From positions 1 through 24,567 of IMG/VR virus record IMGVR_UViG_3300030061_002128: a DNA stretch of 24,567 nucleotides. One strand, written 5' to 3'. The stretch is from a virus. Position 1 is the stretch's first letter, and each line of letters begins with the position of its first letter. The translations under genes were made by a program, and so were the position numbers. The notes beneath the pieces were generated by a model, which was given only the letters and a program-made list of their open reading frames with translations, did no database searches and was not told the DNA's origin. This document shows, in pieces, positions 14,273-22,603 of the stretch.

Positions 14273-17200
14273 TTAACAAGTAGTTACACTAGTAACAACA
14301 CCTGTTGTATTTGATTGTATTTCAAATATTCTTCTATTACCTAAACCTGTTTGACCACAATTATAAGAATAATATCCTGCAGCAGCAACCGGTGAACTAC
14401 TTCCGTTTGGCCCTTGTCTTATAACATCACCAACTTGTGGTGTTGCACTATTTGTTGTATTGTTATAGTACAGGTTAGAACCACAGTCTGGGTTTTGTGA
14501 ACCATTGATATTACAACTATCATTAAATACACCAGGAGGCGATGCATAAAAAGGAAAACCAATAGCTGTAGAATTTACAACAACTTGTTGAGTTGCTGTA
14601 ACACTTAAAGAACCGTTTGCTGTATTACCATTTGCATCTTCTAATTTTATTGTTAAGTTAAAAGTACCAGAAGGGCTTGAAGCGCTAGGTCTAGACAATA
14701 CACCTGTTGTTTCATTTATTGAGAATGAATTTAAAGTATTACCAGCTGTAATGCTCCATTTTAATTGCTGCGTGTTTCTAGTAGTATCAGAAGAACCATT
14801 AGTACCTGTTATTGTGCCTATAGTTCCAGTATCTGCTGTAGTTATAGTTATAGTTGGTAAAGCAACACCACCATTTATTATAGGATTAGAATTAGATAAA
14901 TTACCTCCAAGAAATATTTGTGCTGACTCAACAGAACCAGGACCTACTATTATACAACCTATTGTAAATTCTCTAATATTTACAGTTTCGTTAAAAACAA
15001 AATCACCATTAGTAGCATTAGTTATAAAATTATAACCTGAACCAGAATCTGGTACAAAATCAAATAAACTAGTTACATTGTTACCAGCACCGTCAAAAAC
15101 ATTAAATGAACCAGCTTTAATACTAGTACCAGCCATTGTAGCGCCACTATTATTAAGTGGAAAAACACCTGATATAAAAGCAGAACCTTTAGCTAAAGAC
15201 TCAGGTTGATTCCAATTATATGAACCCCAACCTACAGCACCTGTAAAATTAGTTAATATAGATGCGTTTAAATCTGCTATTAAACCAGCAGTGGGTGTTT
15301 CCCAAAATATATCTAATAAAGACTCTACAGGATTTGTTTCATATATAGCTAAAACTGGAAAATCATCATCACCAGATTGAGTGTCTTGTCTACCAATGGT
15401 TTGATTTCTAGTGCTTATCCTCATTAAATAAGGATCAGTTTCATTTTGATATATAGACGGGTGTTGACTAAGCTGTGCACGTCCGGTTAAAGTTGATTCT
15501 ACACCTATCTGTTCTATGTCATGTTTTTTTATTCCAGGATAAAACTGTTTATTTAAATTAACCCAAGGTGTTTTATTTAGCAGTATATTTTCAACTCTTC
15601 CAGATAACTTAACACTACTTCTATATTGTTTTTGCTCTGGTCCAACTTCTGATAAATCTCTTGGTACTTTATTTATGTTATCACCTAACAATGTGGAAAA
15701 AGCAGTTTCCCCTAATTCTTCACCAAAATACTCTGTGTGACCAAAATATCCATTTACTATACCTGGTAAATAAACATTATAATAGTCTTGCTCTTGTTGT
15801 TTTACTACAATTTTATATGAATACCATCCTATAGGATTTATACTATAAGCAAATTTAATATCTGCTCCAGCGTTACCACTAGCATTATATATTTCTTGAT
15901 TTATCGCACCATCACAAGTAACTGTATAAGGTCCTGTACCGGTTATAGAACTAACTTTAACAAAATCTTTATATTCACCTCTAAGATAATCATTTACTTG
16001 AGGTATATTAGTCGCTGCAGTAGGATTAAAAACATACGTAGAACCTGTTACATTAGGACTTCCACCATTAACATCAAAACCACTTCCTCTTGGTATAGCA
16101 TATAAGCCAGGTTCACCTTTTTGAGGACCTGATTCTTTAGGTAAACTATTACTACCACCAGATTCTATTATATTATTTATTTGAACTTTTAACGAATCAC
16201 CAAACCAATCTCTAATAGGATAATTAGTTGCGTCTGTTGCTGTATAAAAAGGATTAAAAACTGTATCACCACCGTAAGTATTTGCGCCAATAGTAGTGTT
16301 GCTAGGTGAGACGCTTGAAAGTATTACATCTGATTGTCTACCATATTTATCTACTAAAACAAAACCAACTTGATAATTTCTATTTTGCTTAACAGAATGA
16401 TTAGGGTATTCAACCCATGAATCATAGTTTTTAACTGTACTTTTAGGGCCTGCAGCTACTCTATATGTTAAATGTAAAGGTGGTGTATATTTATCTTTAA
16501 AATTACCATATATAACTCTATTACCTGCTGTTTCTTGAGCAAAAGCTTTTACAGGAACTTTATCATAAACTCTTGTTGTTTGATCCTGTGGTAATGTTCT
16601 AAATGGTTTTCTTGATTGGTAATCATAGTAAAAAGTAGATGAAGTACCAGACCAACTCGAGTCTGTTTGATCTATAGTATCTAAAACTTTAACACTTAAT
16701 CCATCAGACTCTTTATATAAAATATCAATTTCTTTAATTTTATAATTAGCATCAACACTAGTGTTAACATTATCTATAGCATCTGGAAAAGGTATTAATA
16801 AACCTACGTCTTGAACACCGTTTTCCATAAATTGAAGTATAGTGCTTCTAAAAGCGTTGTCTTCATCTAAAGGTGTAGGGATTGCTCCCGTGCCAAGATC
16901 TCCGCTACCTAAAAAATAACCTTTTTGTTTAGGTATAAAAGCTGGCTGTGTAAATGGTGCCATTATAGAATACTCGCCATCGTCAAATTTAAATCTATAA
17001 CTAAATCTAACAAATTTATCTTCTAAATAATCTGGATCTCCAGGCCATGTACTAGCGCTACCGCTATTAAAATTATATGTAATATCAACACCTGTCATAG
17101 TTGTTGCTAAAAAAGTAATATCTCCCGCTAATATATTAACCGATTTATTAATAGTAATTGTAGTTCCAGCAACATTTGTTACATATATATAATCTTTAGC

Positions 17201-17890
17201 CTCTAAAGCAACGTTGTTATATTGAACCACAGTCATACCTTGATATATACCATTGGCGGACGCTACGGCAATAGTTGTAGAAGCGCCTGTGGTTGTAGTT
17301 GTAGTTGTAACCTTGTTTAAAAGATCTATAGGTTCATAAGGGTTGTATTTAGCAACAGAAATATTACTTTCTTCTTTATAGTAACCAGAATTATTTTTAG
17401 CTGTTTGTATGTTTATTTTTCTAGGTTGATTTCTATTATCAGTAAAAAATAACAAATCTTCTATTACACTAACACCTGTTATAAAGTCATTTGATGAAAA
17501 ATTTAAAAATGATCCAGAGATTAAAAGTGTCCATGTATTTTGAGCAGATGTAGGTCCTACGTATAATTCATAAACATAACATTTAGCCGTAGAAGATGCA
17601 TAAGTTGGATTACCATTAGTATAAGGATCTGTATAATCAGTTAAAAATACAATAATAGTATTGTTAAGTTCATTAGTATATTGACCTATAACCTTTAATG
17701 TATTATCACCAAGAGACGTTATATCTATTAAATCATTACCTAAAACAGTTTCTAAAGCACCTATATCATCAGCTTCAGATTTACCTACAGATATATTCTG
17801 CGCATCTCTATATTCACCGTTAGGTATTAATCTATCATCCAAGTCTTTATTCATCTTGGATCTTAGAAAACTATTTTTAATTTCAGCCAT
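14273..17890 (-). CDS. Tail stabilisation/nozzle protein with Ig-like and Cys-containing C-terminal domains
   Basis: A 1205-aa beta-rich structural protein. The N-terminal signature KMNKDLDDRLIPNGEYRDA (residues 13-31) is characteristic of the stabilisation/nozzle proteins of crAss-like and related podoviruses. Then come propeller-like strands (DLLFFTDNRNQPRKINI, about 147-163), a Thr-run and inserted beta module at 194-262, and propeller segments (FVRFSYRFKFDDGEYSIMAP; VGFVLVDKYGRQSDVILSS). The motif VLAIYETNPVESLLDIFWET, near residue 830, closes the conserved part. Residues about 1005-1107 look like a cadherin/Ig-type domain (INETTGVLSRP; FNLTIKLEDANGN). The last ~95 residues form a Cys-containing domain ending in TSVTTC. 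The C-terminal parts probably project outward and could touch the host. No separate tail fibre gene is in the window. The gene starts 2 nt after the previous stop. Confidence 0.82.
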   Translation of the reverse strand: MAEIKNSFLRSKMNKDLDDRLIPNGEYRDAQNISVGKSEADDIGALETVLGNDLIDITSLGDNTLKVIGQYTNELNNTIIVFLTDYTDPYTNGNPTYASSTAKCYVYELYVGPTSAQNTWTLLISGSFLNFSSNDFITGVSVIEDLLFFTDNRNQPRKINIQTAKNNSGYYKEESNISVAKYNPYEPIDLLNKVTTTTTTTGASTTIAVASANGIYQGMTVVQYNNVALEAKDYIYVTNVAGTTITINKSVNILAGDITFLATTMTGVDITYNFNSGSASTWPGDPDYLEDKFVRFSYRFKFDDGEYSIMAPFTQPAFIPKQKGYFLGSGDLGTGAIPTPLDEDNAFRSTILQFMENGVQDVGLLIPFPDAIDNVNTSVDANYKIKEIDILYKESDGLSVKVLDTIDQTDSSWSGTSSTFYYDYQSRKPFRTLPQDQTTRVYDKVPVKAFAQETAGNRVIYGNFKDKYTPPLHLTYRVAAGPKSTVKNYDSWVEYPNHSVKQNRNYQVGFVLVDKYGRQSDVILSSVSPSNTTIGANTYGGDTVFNPFYTATDATNYPIRDWFGDSLKVQINNIIESGGSNSLPKESGPQKGEPGLYAIPRGSGFDVNGGSPNVTGSTYVFNPTAATNIPQVNDYLRGEYKDFVKVSSITGTGPYTVTCDGAINQEIYNASGNAGADIKFAYSINPIGWYSYKIVVKQQEQDYYNVYLPGIVNGYFGHTEYFGEELGETAFSTLLGDNINKVPRDLSEVGPEQKQYRSSVKLSGRVENILLNKTPWVNLNKQFYPGIKKHDIEQIGVESTLTGRAQLSQHPSIYQNETDPYLMRISTRNQTIGRQDTQSGDDDFPVLAIYETNPVESLLDIFWETPTAGLIADLNASILTNFTGAVGWGSYNWNQPESLAKGSAFISGVFPLNNSGATMAGTSIKAGSFNVFDGAGNNVTSLFDFVPDSGSGYNFITNATNGDFVFNETVNIREFTIGCIIVGPGSVESAQIFLGGNLSNSNPIINGGVALPTITITTADTGTIGTITGTNGSSDTTRNTQQLKWSITAGNTLNSFSINETTGVLSRPSASSPSGTFNLTIKLEDANGNTANGSLSVTATQQVVVNSTAIGFPFYASPPGVFNDSCNINGSQNPDCGSNLYYNNTTNSATPQVGDVIRQGPNGSSSPVAAAGYYSYNCGQTGLGNRRIFEIQSNTTGVVTSVTTC

Positions 17891-17892
17891 GT

Positions 17893-19302
17893 TTAGTTTT
17901 TAATCCATTTAGATTGTCCTCTCATTACTTGAATTATTTGATCAAGCTTGATATTAGATAATCTTATTTTAGCATTTCTTAATTTAGCACTAGCTTCTTT
18001 TTTAAATCTACGAACAACATACTCTTGAACATTAGCTGATGTAGATAATATAGCATGCATTATATAAGCATATAAAGCTTCTTCAGATAATTTTGGTATC
18101 TTTACGTCCATGTTATAAGCGTTACCATCTGATATATATTCTAGTATTATTAGTTTACCTTTTAAATCGCTACTAAAAGATATTTTACCCTCTCTATCGT
18201 TTATTGTAAACCATCCGTTTTTTTGACTAGTAACAGGTTCTAAACCATATCTTTGACCTAAAGCACCGTTATAATAACCTTGCCAATATATATTTGCCTC
18301 ACTGTATTCTTCAGTATAAGCACCACTTATATTTCTTGGATCATTTTTTGCCCAAGCTTCTTCTGTTTGTGAAGTACTTTGAATATTAGAATCAAAGTTA
18401 TCTTGAGTAGGTGTACCATTATCGTCTTGAACAGGGTTAGCATAAGGGTTTGTAGTTAATTCATTTGCAGGGTATATAGTATGTTGCACACCATGTTTAT
18501 CTATCCAAGAAAATCTAACGTAATTGACATAATCTTGAGGCAATATTACACTTAAGGCATTATTTACGGTTAATTCCTGTGATTTAATACTTCTTAATGT
18601 ATCATAACTAAATTCTTGCAAACCACGTCTTGCGTGAAATATAACATCTGTTCTTTTTACACTAGGTATAAGTTTACCAGCCCCTACATATGCAATTAAA
18701 AAATTATCAATTACATCAGTTAATTTAGTGTAAGAATAATCACCATAATTATTTTCTATAGTTGATTCAGTTAATTGTATTTTTAAATAAGAACCTGCCG
18801 CTAAATAAGAATTTATTGTAATAACATTATTAACCTCTGTATAAGGTTCAGCAAATTTAAATACTAACGCTGCATTCGCAGGTATTTGAATAGCTACAGC
18901 ACATGTAAATGTTGTTGTAGACAAGGCTTGAGTTACAGTTCCATATGTCTGTGTTCCAGCTGAGTTTTGTATTAACATGCCAGCTACAATATTTATATTA
19001 GCAACTGTAATTGTCAATGTTTGAGTACCTGTAGCAACATTAGCGTTTACATTAACAGCTGTTGTTTTAGAATTATTAGGTGTTAACTCAGTCCAAGTTA
19101 AAGCATCAGGACTTGAATATACATGAAAATTATTTAAGCCATATTGTGCGCTAGCGTTATCTGAACTACCAAATATCAAATCAGTATTAAACGTGCTAGT
19201 AAAAGTTTTACCTGCACCTGCAGATGATATATAAAACTGCTGAGCTCCAGCGTAATATTGTCTATTAGTTTCGGTTATTAAACCACCATCAGGTCTTGGC
19301 AT
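17893..19302 (-). CDS. Tail tubular/adaptor protein (P22 gp4/T7 gp11-like) with N-terminal beta-rich extension
   Basis: A 469-aa protein in two parts. The C-terminal ~280 residues hold the conserved adaptor core: DVIDNFLIAYVGAGKLIPSVK (196-216), FHARRGLQEFSYDTLRSIKS and PQDYVNYVRFSWIDKHG, ending in a helical bundle (LYAYIMHAILSTSANVQEYV) and a basic tail. Adaptors of this type form a ring between the portal and the nozzle. The N-terminal ~180 residues are a beta-rich domain starting MPRPDGGLITETNRQYYAG. A second module sits inside it at about 80-151 (TLTITVANINIVAGMLIQ) and resembles one in the 1205-aa protein. The start is fixed by the leader GATAATAAATTATG, 6 nt after the previous stop. The core assignment is good; the extension's role is unknown, possibly virion surface decoration. 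Confidence 0.8.
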   Translation of the reverse strand: MPRPDGGLITETNRQYYAGAQQFYISSAGAGKTFTSTFNTDLIFGSSDNASAQYGLNNFHVYSSPDALTWTELTPNNSKTTAVNVNANVATGTQTLTITVANINIVAGMLIQNSAGTQTYGTVTQALSTTTFTCAVAIQIPANAALVFKFAEPYTEVNNVITINSYLAAGSYLKIQLTESTIENNYGDYSYTKLTDVIDNFLIAYVGAGKLIPSVKRTDVIFHARRGLQEFSYDTLRSIKSQELTVNNALSVILPQDYVNYVRFSWIDKHGVQHTIYPANELTTNPYANPVQDDNGTPTQDNFDSNIQSTSQTEEAWAKNDPRNISGAYTEEYSEANIYWQGYYNGALGQRYGLEPVTSQKNGWFTINDREGKISFSSDLKGKLIILEYISDGNAYNMDVKIPKLSEEALYAYIMHAILSTSANVQEYVVRRFKKEASAKLRNAKIRLSNIKLDQIIQVMRGQSKWIKN

Positions 19303-19313
19303 AATTTATTATC
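19300..19313 (-). promoter_or_regulatory. Start context GATAATAAATTATG (copy 1, tail tubular-like gene)
   Basis: The 14-base sequence ending in the ATG of the tubular-like gene is identical to that ending in the ATG of the 446-aa nozzle-like gene (14252-14265). It contains the stop codon of the upstream gene. There is no Shine-Dalgarno sequence; A/T-rich start regions are normal in Bacteroidota, where initiation depends on unstructured leaders. Confidence 0.5.
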
Positions 19314-20253
19314 TTTGTTGATTAATGTTTTCTTGTGCAACTTGTTGAGCAGCTACTTGTACTATTTCAGGACTTCTAATCACAACACCAGCATATAATA
19401 ATATTTTTAATATTAATTCTGTTTGCTCTGCAGGATGTAATTCAAAGTTAAAAGAAGTTGAAGCGTTAAAAACATATTGATTATTTAAACCAGTTGTAAA
19501 GTTCCATATAGGTGCAATTGGTTTTCTTATATATGATACTGTAATACCACTTGTTATAGAATTTGGATATACAGTAATTTTATTATTTTTGTATGTGTAT
19601 ATAGGATAGGTTGTAGTTGGAGATGTTAAATTAGATGATAATAAATGATATAAATCTTTAGTACCAACTCTTTCTAGTTCTTGAGTAGGTAAAGCACCTG
19701 CTGTATAAAACAAATCACCAAGTCTATAGAATTCTTTTGGATATACGTTTACAATTAAAGTTTCACCTATAGTAGGTTGTGAAAAGAAATTTATTGTTGT
19801 TCCAGATATTTCATATAAATCATCAGATATTAACACACCGTTAGCAAAAACCTCTACAACTCCATTAGCTATTTGACTAGCTGTTGCTGTTTGTATAACA
19901 TAAGCTGTTGTTGCTCCAGCTGTAGCTGCTGGTAAAGTTGTTGTTGCTATAGATCCTGAACCGGAAAATTGTTGTGGTAAATTAAAAACGTTACTTGAAG
20001 ATATTGATGTAGCGCTTCCAAACTCTTTAAATAAAGAAATTTTTTCATCAAGATTAAGTATTCTATCTGAAAAATCTGTGTCTGTTTGTGGAATACGTAT
20101 TTGCTGATTTAAACTATCGAAATACGTTTCAAATATTTCTAATTGAGCTTGAGCACCTGTTTTATTAAACTCAACAGGCGTCATATAACCTCTCTGTTCT
20201 TTATTTAGTATTAATAAAACGGTTTGATATACAGTATTTACGTTTATTGCCAT
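19309..20253 (-). CDS. Head-tail junction (ring/adaptor-like) structural protein
   Basis: A 314-aa protein. The N-terminal helical part (AINVNTVYQTVLLILNKEQRGYMTPVEF, residues 2-29) and the pattern around EIFETYFDSLNQ are shared with proteins found upstream of tubular proteins in marine Bacteroidota phages. The middle (residues 95-180) is a Thr/Ala-rich beta segment, followed by YPKEFYRLGDLFY. The C-terminus is helical (ELHPAEQTELILKILLYAGVVI) and ends in QQVAQENINQQR. Its position between the capsid genes and the tubular gene suggests a ring protein of the portal-tail connector. It is preceded by a long hairpin at 20270-20305 and begins in an A/T leader. There is no enzymatic motif. The connector role is inferred from order; general virion membership is fairly safe. 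Confidence 0.68.
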   Translation of the reverse strand: MAINVNTVYQTVLLILNKEQRGYMTPVEFNKTGAQAQLEIFETYFDSLNQQIRIPQTDTDFSDRILNLDEKISLFKEFGSATSISSSNVFNLPQQFSGSGSIATTTLPAATAGATTAYVIQTATASQIANGVVEVFANGVLISDDLYEISGTTINFFSQPTIGETLIVNVYPKEFYRLGDLFYTAGALPTQELERVGTKDLYHLLSSNLTSPTTTYPIYTYKNNKITVYPNSITSGITVSYIRKPIAPIWNFTTGLNNQYVFNASTSFNFELHPAEQTELILKILLYAGVVIRSPEIVQVAAQQVAQENINQQR

Positions 20254-20269
20254 TTTAATATTTTAGTTA

Positions 20270-20305
20270 ATAGTGATTAGGGCCACAAAAGTGACCCTTC
20301 ACTAT
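20270..20305. terminator. Long hairpin between the 254-aa and ring-like genes
   Basis: ATAGTGA (20270-20276) pairs with TCACTAT (20299-20305). Further in, AGGGCCAC (20279-20286) pairs with GTGACCCT (20291-20298) with one mismatch, around an AAAA loop; two unpaired T lie on one side. In the minus-strand transcript it follows the stop of the 254-aa gene by 15 nt. There is no good U tract after it, so it may act as a weak terminator, an RNA-processing site or a 3'-end protector. A second small stem (GTTACA at 20313-20318 with TGTAAC at 20325-20330) overlaps the stop codon. Confidence 0.6.
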
Positions 20306-20320
20306 AATTATAGTTACATA

Positions 20321-21085
20321 TTATTGTAACTTTTTCTCTATTGTTTTGAAGATTTCTACACCTTCATCAGTTTTAAAGAAAGCAGCCATAGCTGAATAAG
20401 GGTTTTCATCAAATGGAACTGTCATTAATTTTCTATCATTAGAGCCCCAGTGGAATGTTCGTTGGTCTTGTGATAGTTTAATTATACCTAGCTCCACAGC
20501 TTTAATAGCTGTATTTCTAAGCCCTACATTTTCATCATTTGCAATAGCTAAAAACGCTTGAGGGTTTTTCTTAGCCATTAGAAGTAAATCTCTTTTAATT
20601 TCTTTAGAACTCATTTCAGAAACTCTAGAGCCTTTTTCAACTCTTAATATAGCTTCTGCGTGATCAATCTCTATATTCTTAGCAAGATTTAATGCATCGA
20701 TTTCATAGTTAATTTGATCTAATTCATCCTCTGCTACTTTCATTGGTTCTAATTCTTTATATATAATATTCTTTTTAGGATGATATAATGAAAGTAATTT
20801 TTGTAAATTTTGTTTTGCTTTAGGTACAGTTAAAACTCCTTCTTCAAAAATAATATGACCTAATATAACCTCTCCTTTTTGTTCATCTACAAAACATGAG
20901 TTATGATTAGTTGCGTATCTTATTTCTCTTTGTGTTCCAGTTGATTCATCAAACCACATTAAAGGGTATCTACGTGAATTTCTAGCGCCTAAAGTATATG
21001 TTAAAGGACTTAAGTCCTGTAAAAGATAATATGTTCTATCTTTAATCTCCCATTGTGGGGATTTATTTTCTTTTGTTTTTGACAT
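20321..21085 (-). CDS. Conserved head-region protein of unknown function
   Basis: A 254-aa soluble protein directly downstream of the major capsid gene. Visible blocks are WEIKDRTYYLLQDLSPLTYTL (residues 12-32), ARNSRRYPLMWFDE, QREIRYATNHNSCFVDEQKGE and LQKLLSLYHPKKN. A helical, acidic middle follows (EDELDQINYEIDALNLAKN), and the C-terminal part contains SSKEIKRDLLLMAKKNP and TFHWGSNDRKLMTVPFDENP. I recall the same blocks in many marine phages at the same place, always without a known function. A head accessory or early assembly protein is plausible. The gene lies between a strong terminator on its 5' side and a hairpin on its 3' side, and has its own AT-rich leader, so it may be expressed at a level different from the capsid gene. 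There is no signal peptide. Confidence 0.7.
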   Translation of the reverse strand: MSKTKENKSPQWEIKDRTYYLLQDLSPLTYTLGARNSRRYPLMWFDESTGTQREIRYATNHNSCFVDEQKGEVILGHIIFEEGVLTVPKAKQNLQKLLSLYHPKKNIIYKELEPMKVAEDELDQINYEIDALNLAKNIEIDHAEAILRVEKGSRVSEMSSKEIKRDLLLMAKKNPQAFLAIANDENVGLRNTAIKAVELGIIKLSQDQRTFHWGSNDRKLMTVPFDENPYSAMAAFFKTDEGVEIFKTIEKKLQ

Positions 21086-21112
21086 GATATAATATAATAT
21101 AATTAATAAAAT
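21086..21112 (-). promoter_or_regulatory. AT-rich leader, near-duplicate of the scaffold gene leader
   Basis: Directly upstream of the 254-aa gene, read on the + strand after the start-codon complement: GATATAATATAATATAATT and then AATAAA. Almost the same sequence stands before the scaffold gene at 23810-23838. It lies just downstream of the capsid-gene terminator, so it could hold a start for new transcription or be a translation-initiation leader. I see no clear Bacteroidota promoter (TAnnTTTG) in it. Confidence 0.45.
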
Positions 21113-21118
21113 AAAGAG

Positions 21119-21142
21119 TATCTCCGCCCGAAGACGGAGATA
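21119..21142 (-). terminator. UUCG-capped Rho-independent terminator after the major capsid gene
   Basis: In the minus-strand transcript the stem TATCTCCGTC pairs with GGCGGAGATA (10 bp, one U-G wobble) around a TTCG tetraloop closed by C-G, the very stable cUUCGg type. It is followed by the T-rich CTCTTTATTTTATT. It begins 15 nt after the capsid stop codon. It probably reduces read-through so that the capsid protein outnumbers downstream products. Confidence 0.88.
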
Positions 21143-21157
21143 AACTTTAAAGCAATA

Positions 21158-22603
21158 TTAGCTTTGGAATAATACGAAGTTATTCGCAGCTTGAGTCACA
21201 AGACATCTTTCAGATAACCAGTTAACTTGCATTGCATCTAATTCAGAAGTGTAAACACCTCCAACAGATCCAGTGATCCAGTTTTTGTATCTTCTGTCAT
21301 CTCCTTGTGATGATCTATATCTTACGTGTAAGAATGGTCTTCTAATGTTTGTACCTAAAATTTGGTCATACACTGTAGAAGTTCCCGCAGGAATTAATAC
21401 ACCTTCGATATTGCTAACTGCAACTGCACCTCTTGTAGAAGCGTCATTTAAGTATTTCCAGCTAGTTTTGTAAAAGTCATAAGAACCTCTTCTAAATCCA
21501 GAGAATCCTAAGTTAAGAGCCATATCCTCAGAGTTTTCAAATAAACCATAAGCAACACCTCCAGCAAAACCACCAGAGATTTGTCCTAGCATATCATCAA
21601 AATCTAAATCCATAGATCTGTTTAAGAAAAGCATGTTTTCTTCAATAGCTCCTTGAGTATCAAGATTTTTAAGCACTTGATCAAAGTCAGAGATACCAGT
21701 ACCACCGTTAAATCCAGTCATAACGTTACCTCTTGCTGTGATAGCAGCAAATAAACCTTCAGAACCATGAGCAACAGCAGCACCACCAGCAGCGGTAAAT
21801 CCTGGTACGTTTGCTGAGCTTGCAGCAAAGTTAATACCAGCAGCACCTGCAGCTAATTCTGATTCAACCATCGCCATTTCTAAATAGTCATCAAATCTTA
21901 ATCTTGTTTCAGACTCAGATTTTAAGTACCATAGGTATCCTGATGTACCATCTTCTGTAGCAACTTCAACCCATCCAATTTGTGCAGTGTCAGAACCATT
22001 GATTTCATATCTATCTTTTATGATAATCGGTTGGTTAGAATACTGAGTAAATTGTGGTTCAATTGATTTGCTTCCTGAAGTTGTTCCTTTTGCAAAAATA
22101 GAACCGTAAACAAATACCTTAAGGTTTTGTACACCTGTTCCTAATGCATCCCAGTTATTAGCTTGGAAAGGATAAGCAGTAATATTACCAGCAGCAACTG
22201 CACCAACAATACCTTTAATAGTAACTCCAGTAACTGGGTTCATTACTACGATAGTATCGTTAGGGAAAATTGCATTTTGAATAGTACCAGCATTAGCAGG
22301 AATAGTAATAACTGGTGAAGCAGCTCCACCGTTAAGACCACAACCTGTGTATGCAATATGTAATCTATTTTGTTCAGACCAGATAACCTGATCAGATGTC
22401 ATTGGCATTTCAGCGCCAACCATTCTTAGGAAACCATTTAAAGTTCTGTTTCCGTATCTTTCTACTTCAGCTTCATATACTTCTGGTAAATATTGTTGAG
22501 CAAAGTCATTTGCACCACCGTTAAATGCCAAATAGTTATTAGCTAATGTTTGTGGCGCTTGAGAAGGTACTAAACTTCCGAACGCCGGATTTAATGTAGC
22601 CAT
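21158..22603 (-). CDS. Major capsid protein
   Basis: A 481-aa protein rich in Ala, Gly, Asn and Thr, with the composition and length of HK97-fold major capsid proteins of marine podoviruses. The N-terminus MATLNPAFGSLVPSQAPQTL leads into an arm with FAQQYLPEVYEAEVERYGNRT (about 34-54). The long acidic helix region EMAMVESELAAGAAGINFA (about 241-260) and the C-terminal RRPFLHVRYRSSQGDDRRYKNWITGS resemble known capsid blocks as I recall. It would form the icosahedral shell, assembled around the scaffold protein encoded just upstream and the portal before it. A strong terminator follows the gene, typical for the most abundant virion protein. The call rests on position between scaffold and tail genes and on composition; the fold itself is inferred. 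Confidence 0.83.
   Translation of the reverse strand: MATLNPAFGSLVPSQAPQTLANNYLAFNGGANDFAQQYLPEVYEAEVERYGNRTLNGFLRMVGAEMPMTSDQVIWSEQNRLHIAYTGCGLNGGAASPVITIPANAGTIQNAIFPNDTIVVMNPVTGVTIKGIVGAVAAGNITAYPFQANNWDALGTGVQNLKVFVYGSIFAKGTTSGSKSIEPQFTQYSNQPIIIKDRYEINGSDTAQIGWVEVATEDGTSGYLWYLKSESETRLRFDDYLEMAMVESELAAGAAGINFAASSANVPGFTAAGGAAVAHGSEGLFAAITARGNVMTGFNGGTGISDFDQVLKNLDTQGAIEENMLFLNRSMDLDFDDMLGQISGGFAGGVAYGLFENSEDMALNLGFSGFRRGSYDFYKTSWKYLNDASTRGAVAVSNIEGVLIPAGTSTVYDQILGTNIRRPFLHVRYRSSQGDDRRYKNWITGSVGGVYTSELDAMQVNWLSERCLVTQAANNFVLFQS

Noticed and set aside
14273-17890. Diversity-generating retroelement target in the C-terminal domain of the nozzle protein
   Set aside because: No reverse transcriptase or template repeat is visible in the window, and the C-terminal region does not show the clustered AAC/AAT codons at variable positions expected of such a target.
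21593-21610. A DxDxD-like stretch (DLDFDD) suggesting an RNA polymerase catalytic loop
   Set aside because: It lies in the capsid gene, without any other polymerase motif around it; acidic clusters of this kind arise by chance. The giant protein also shows no convincing DxDxD motif, so it is not called a virion RNA polymerase.
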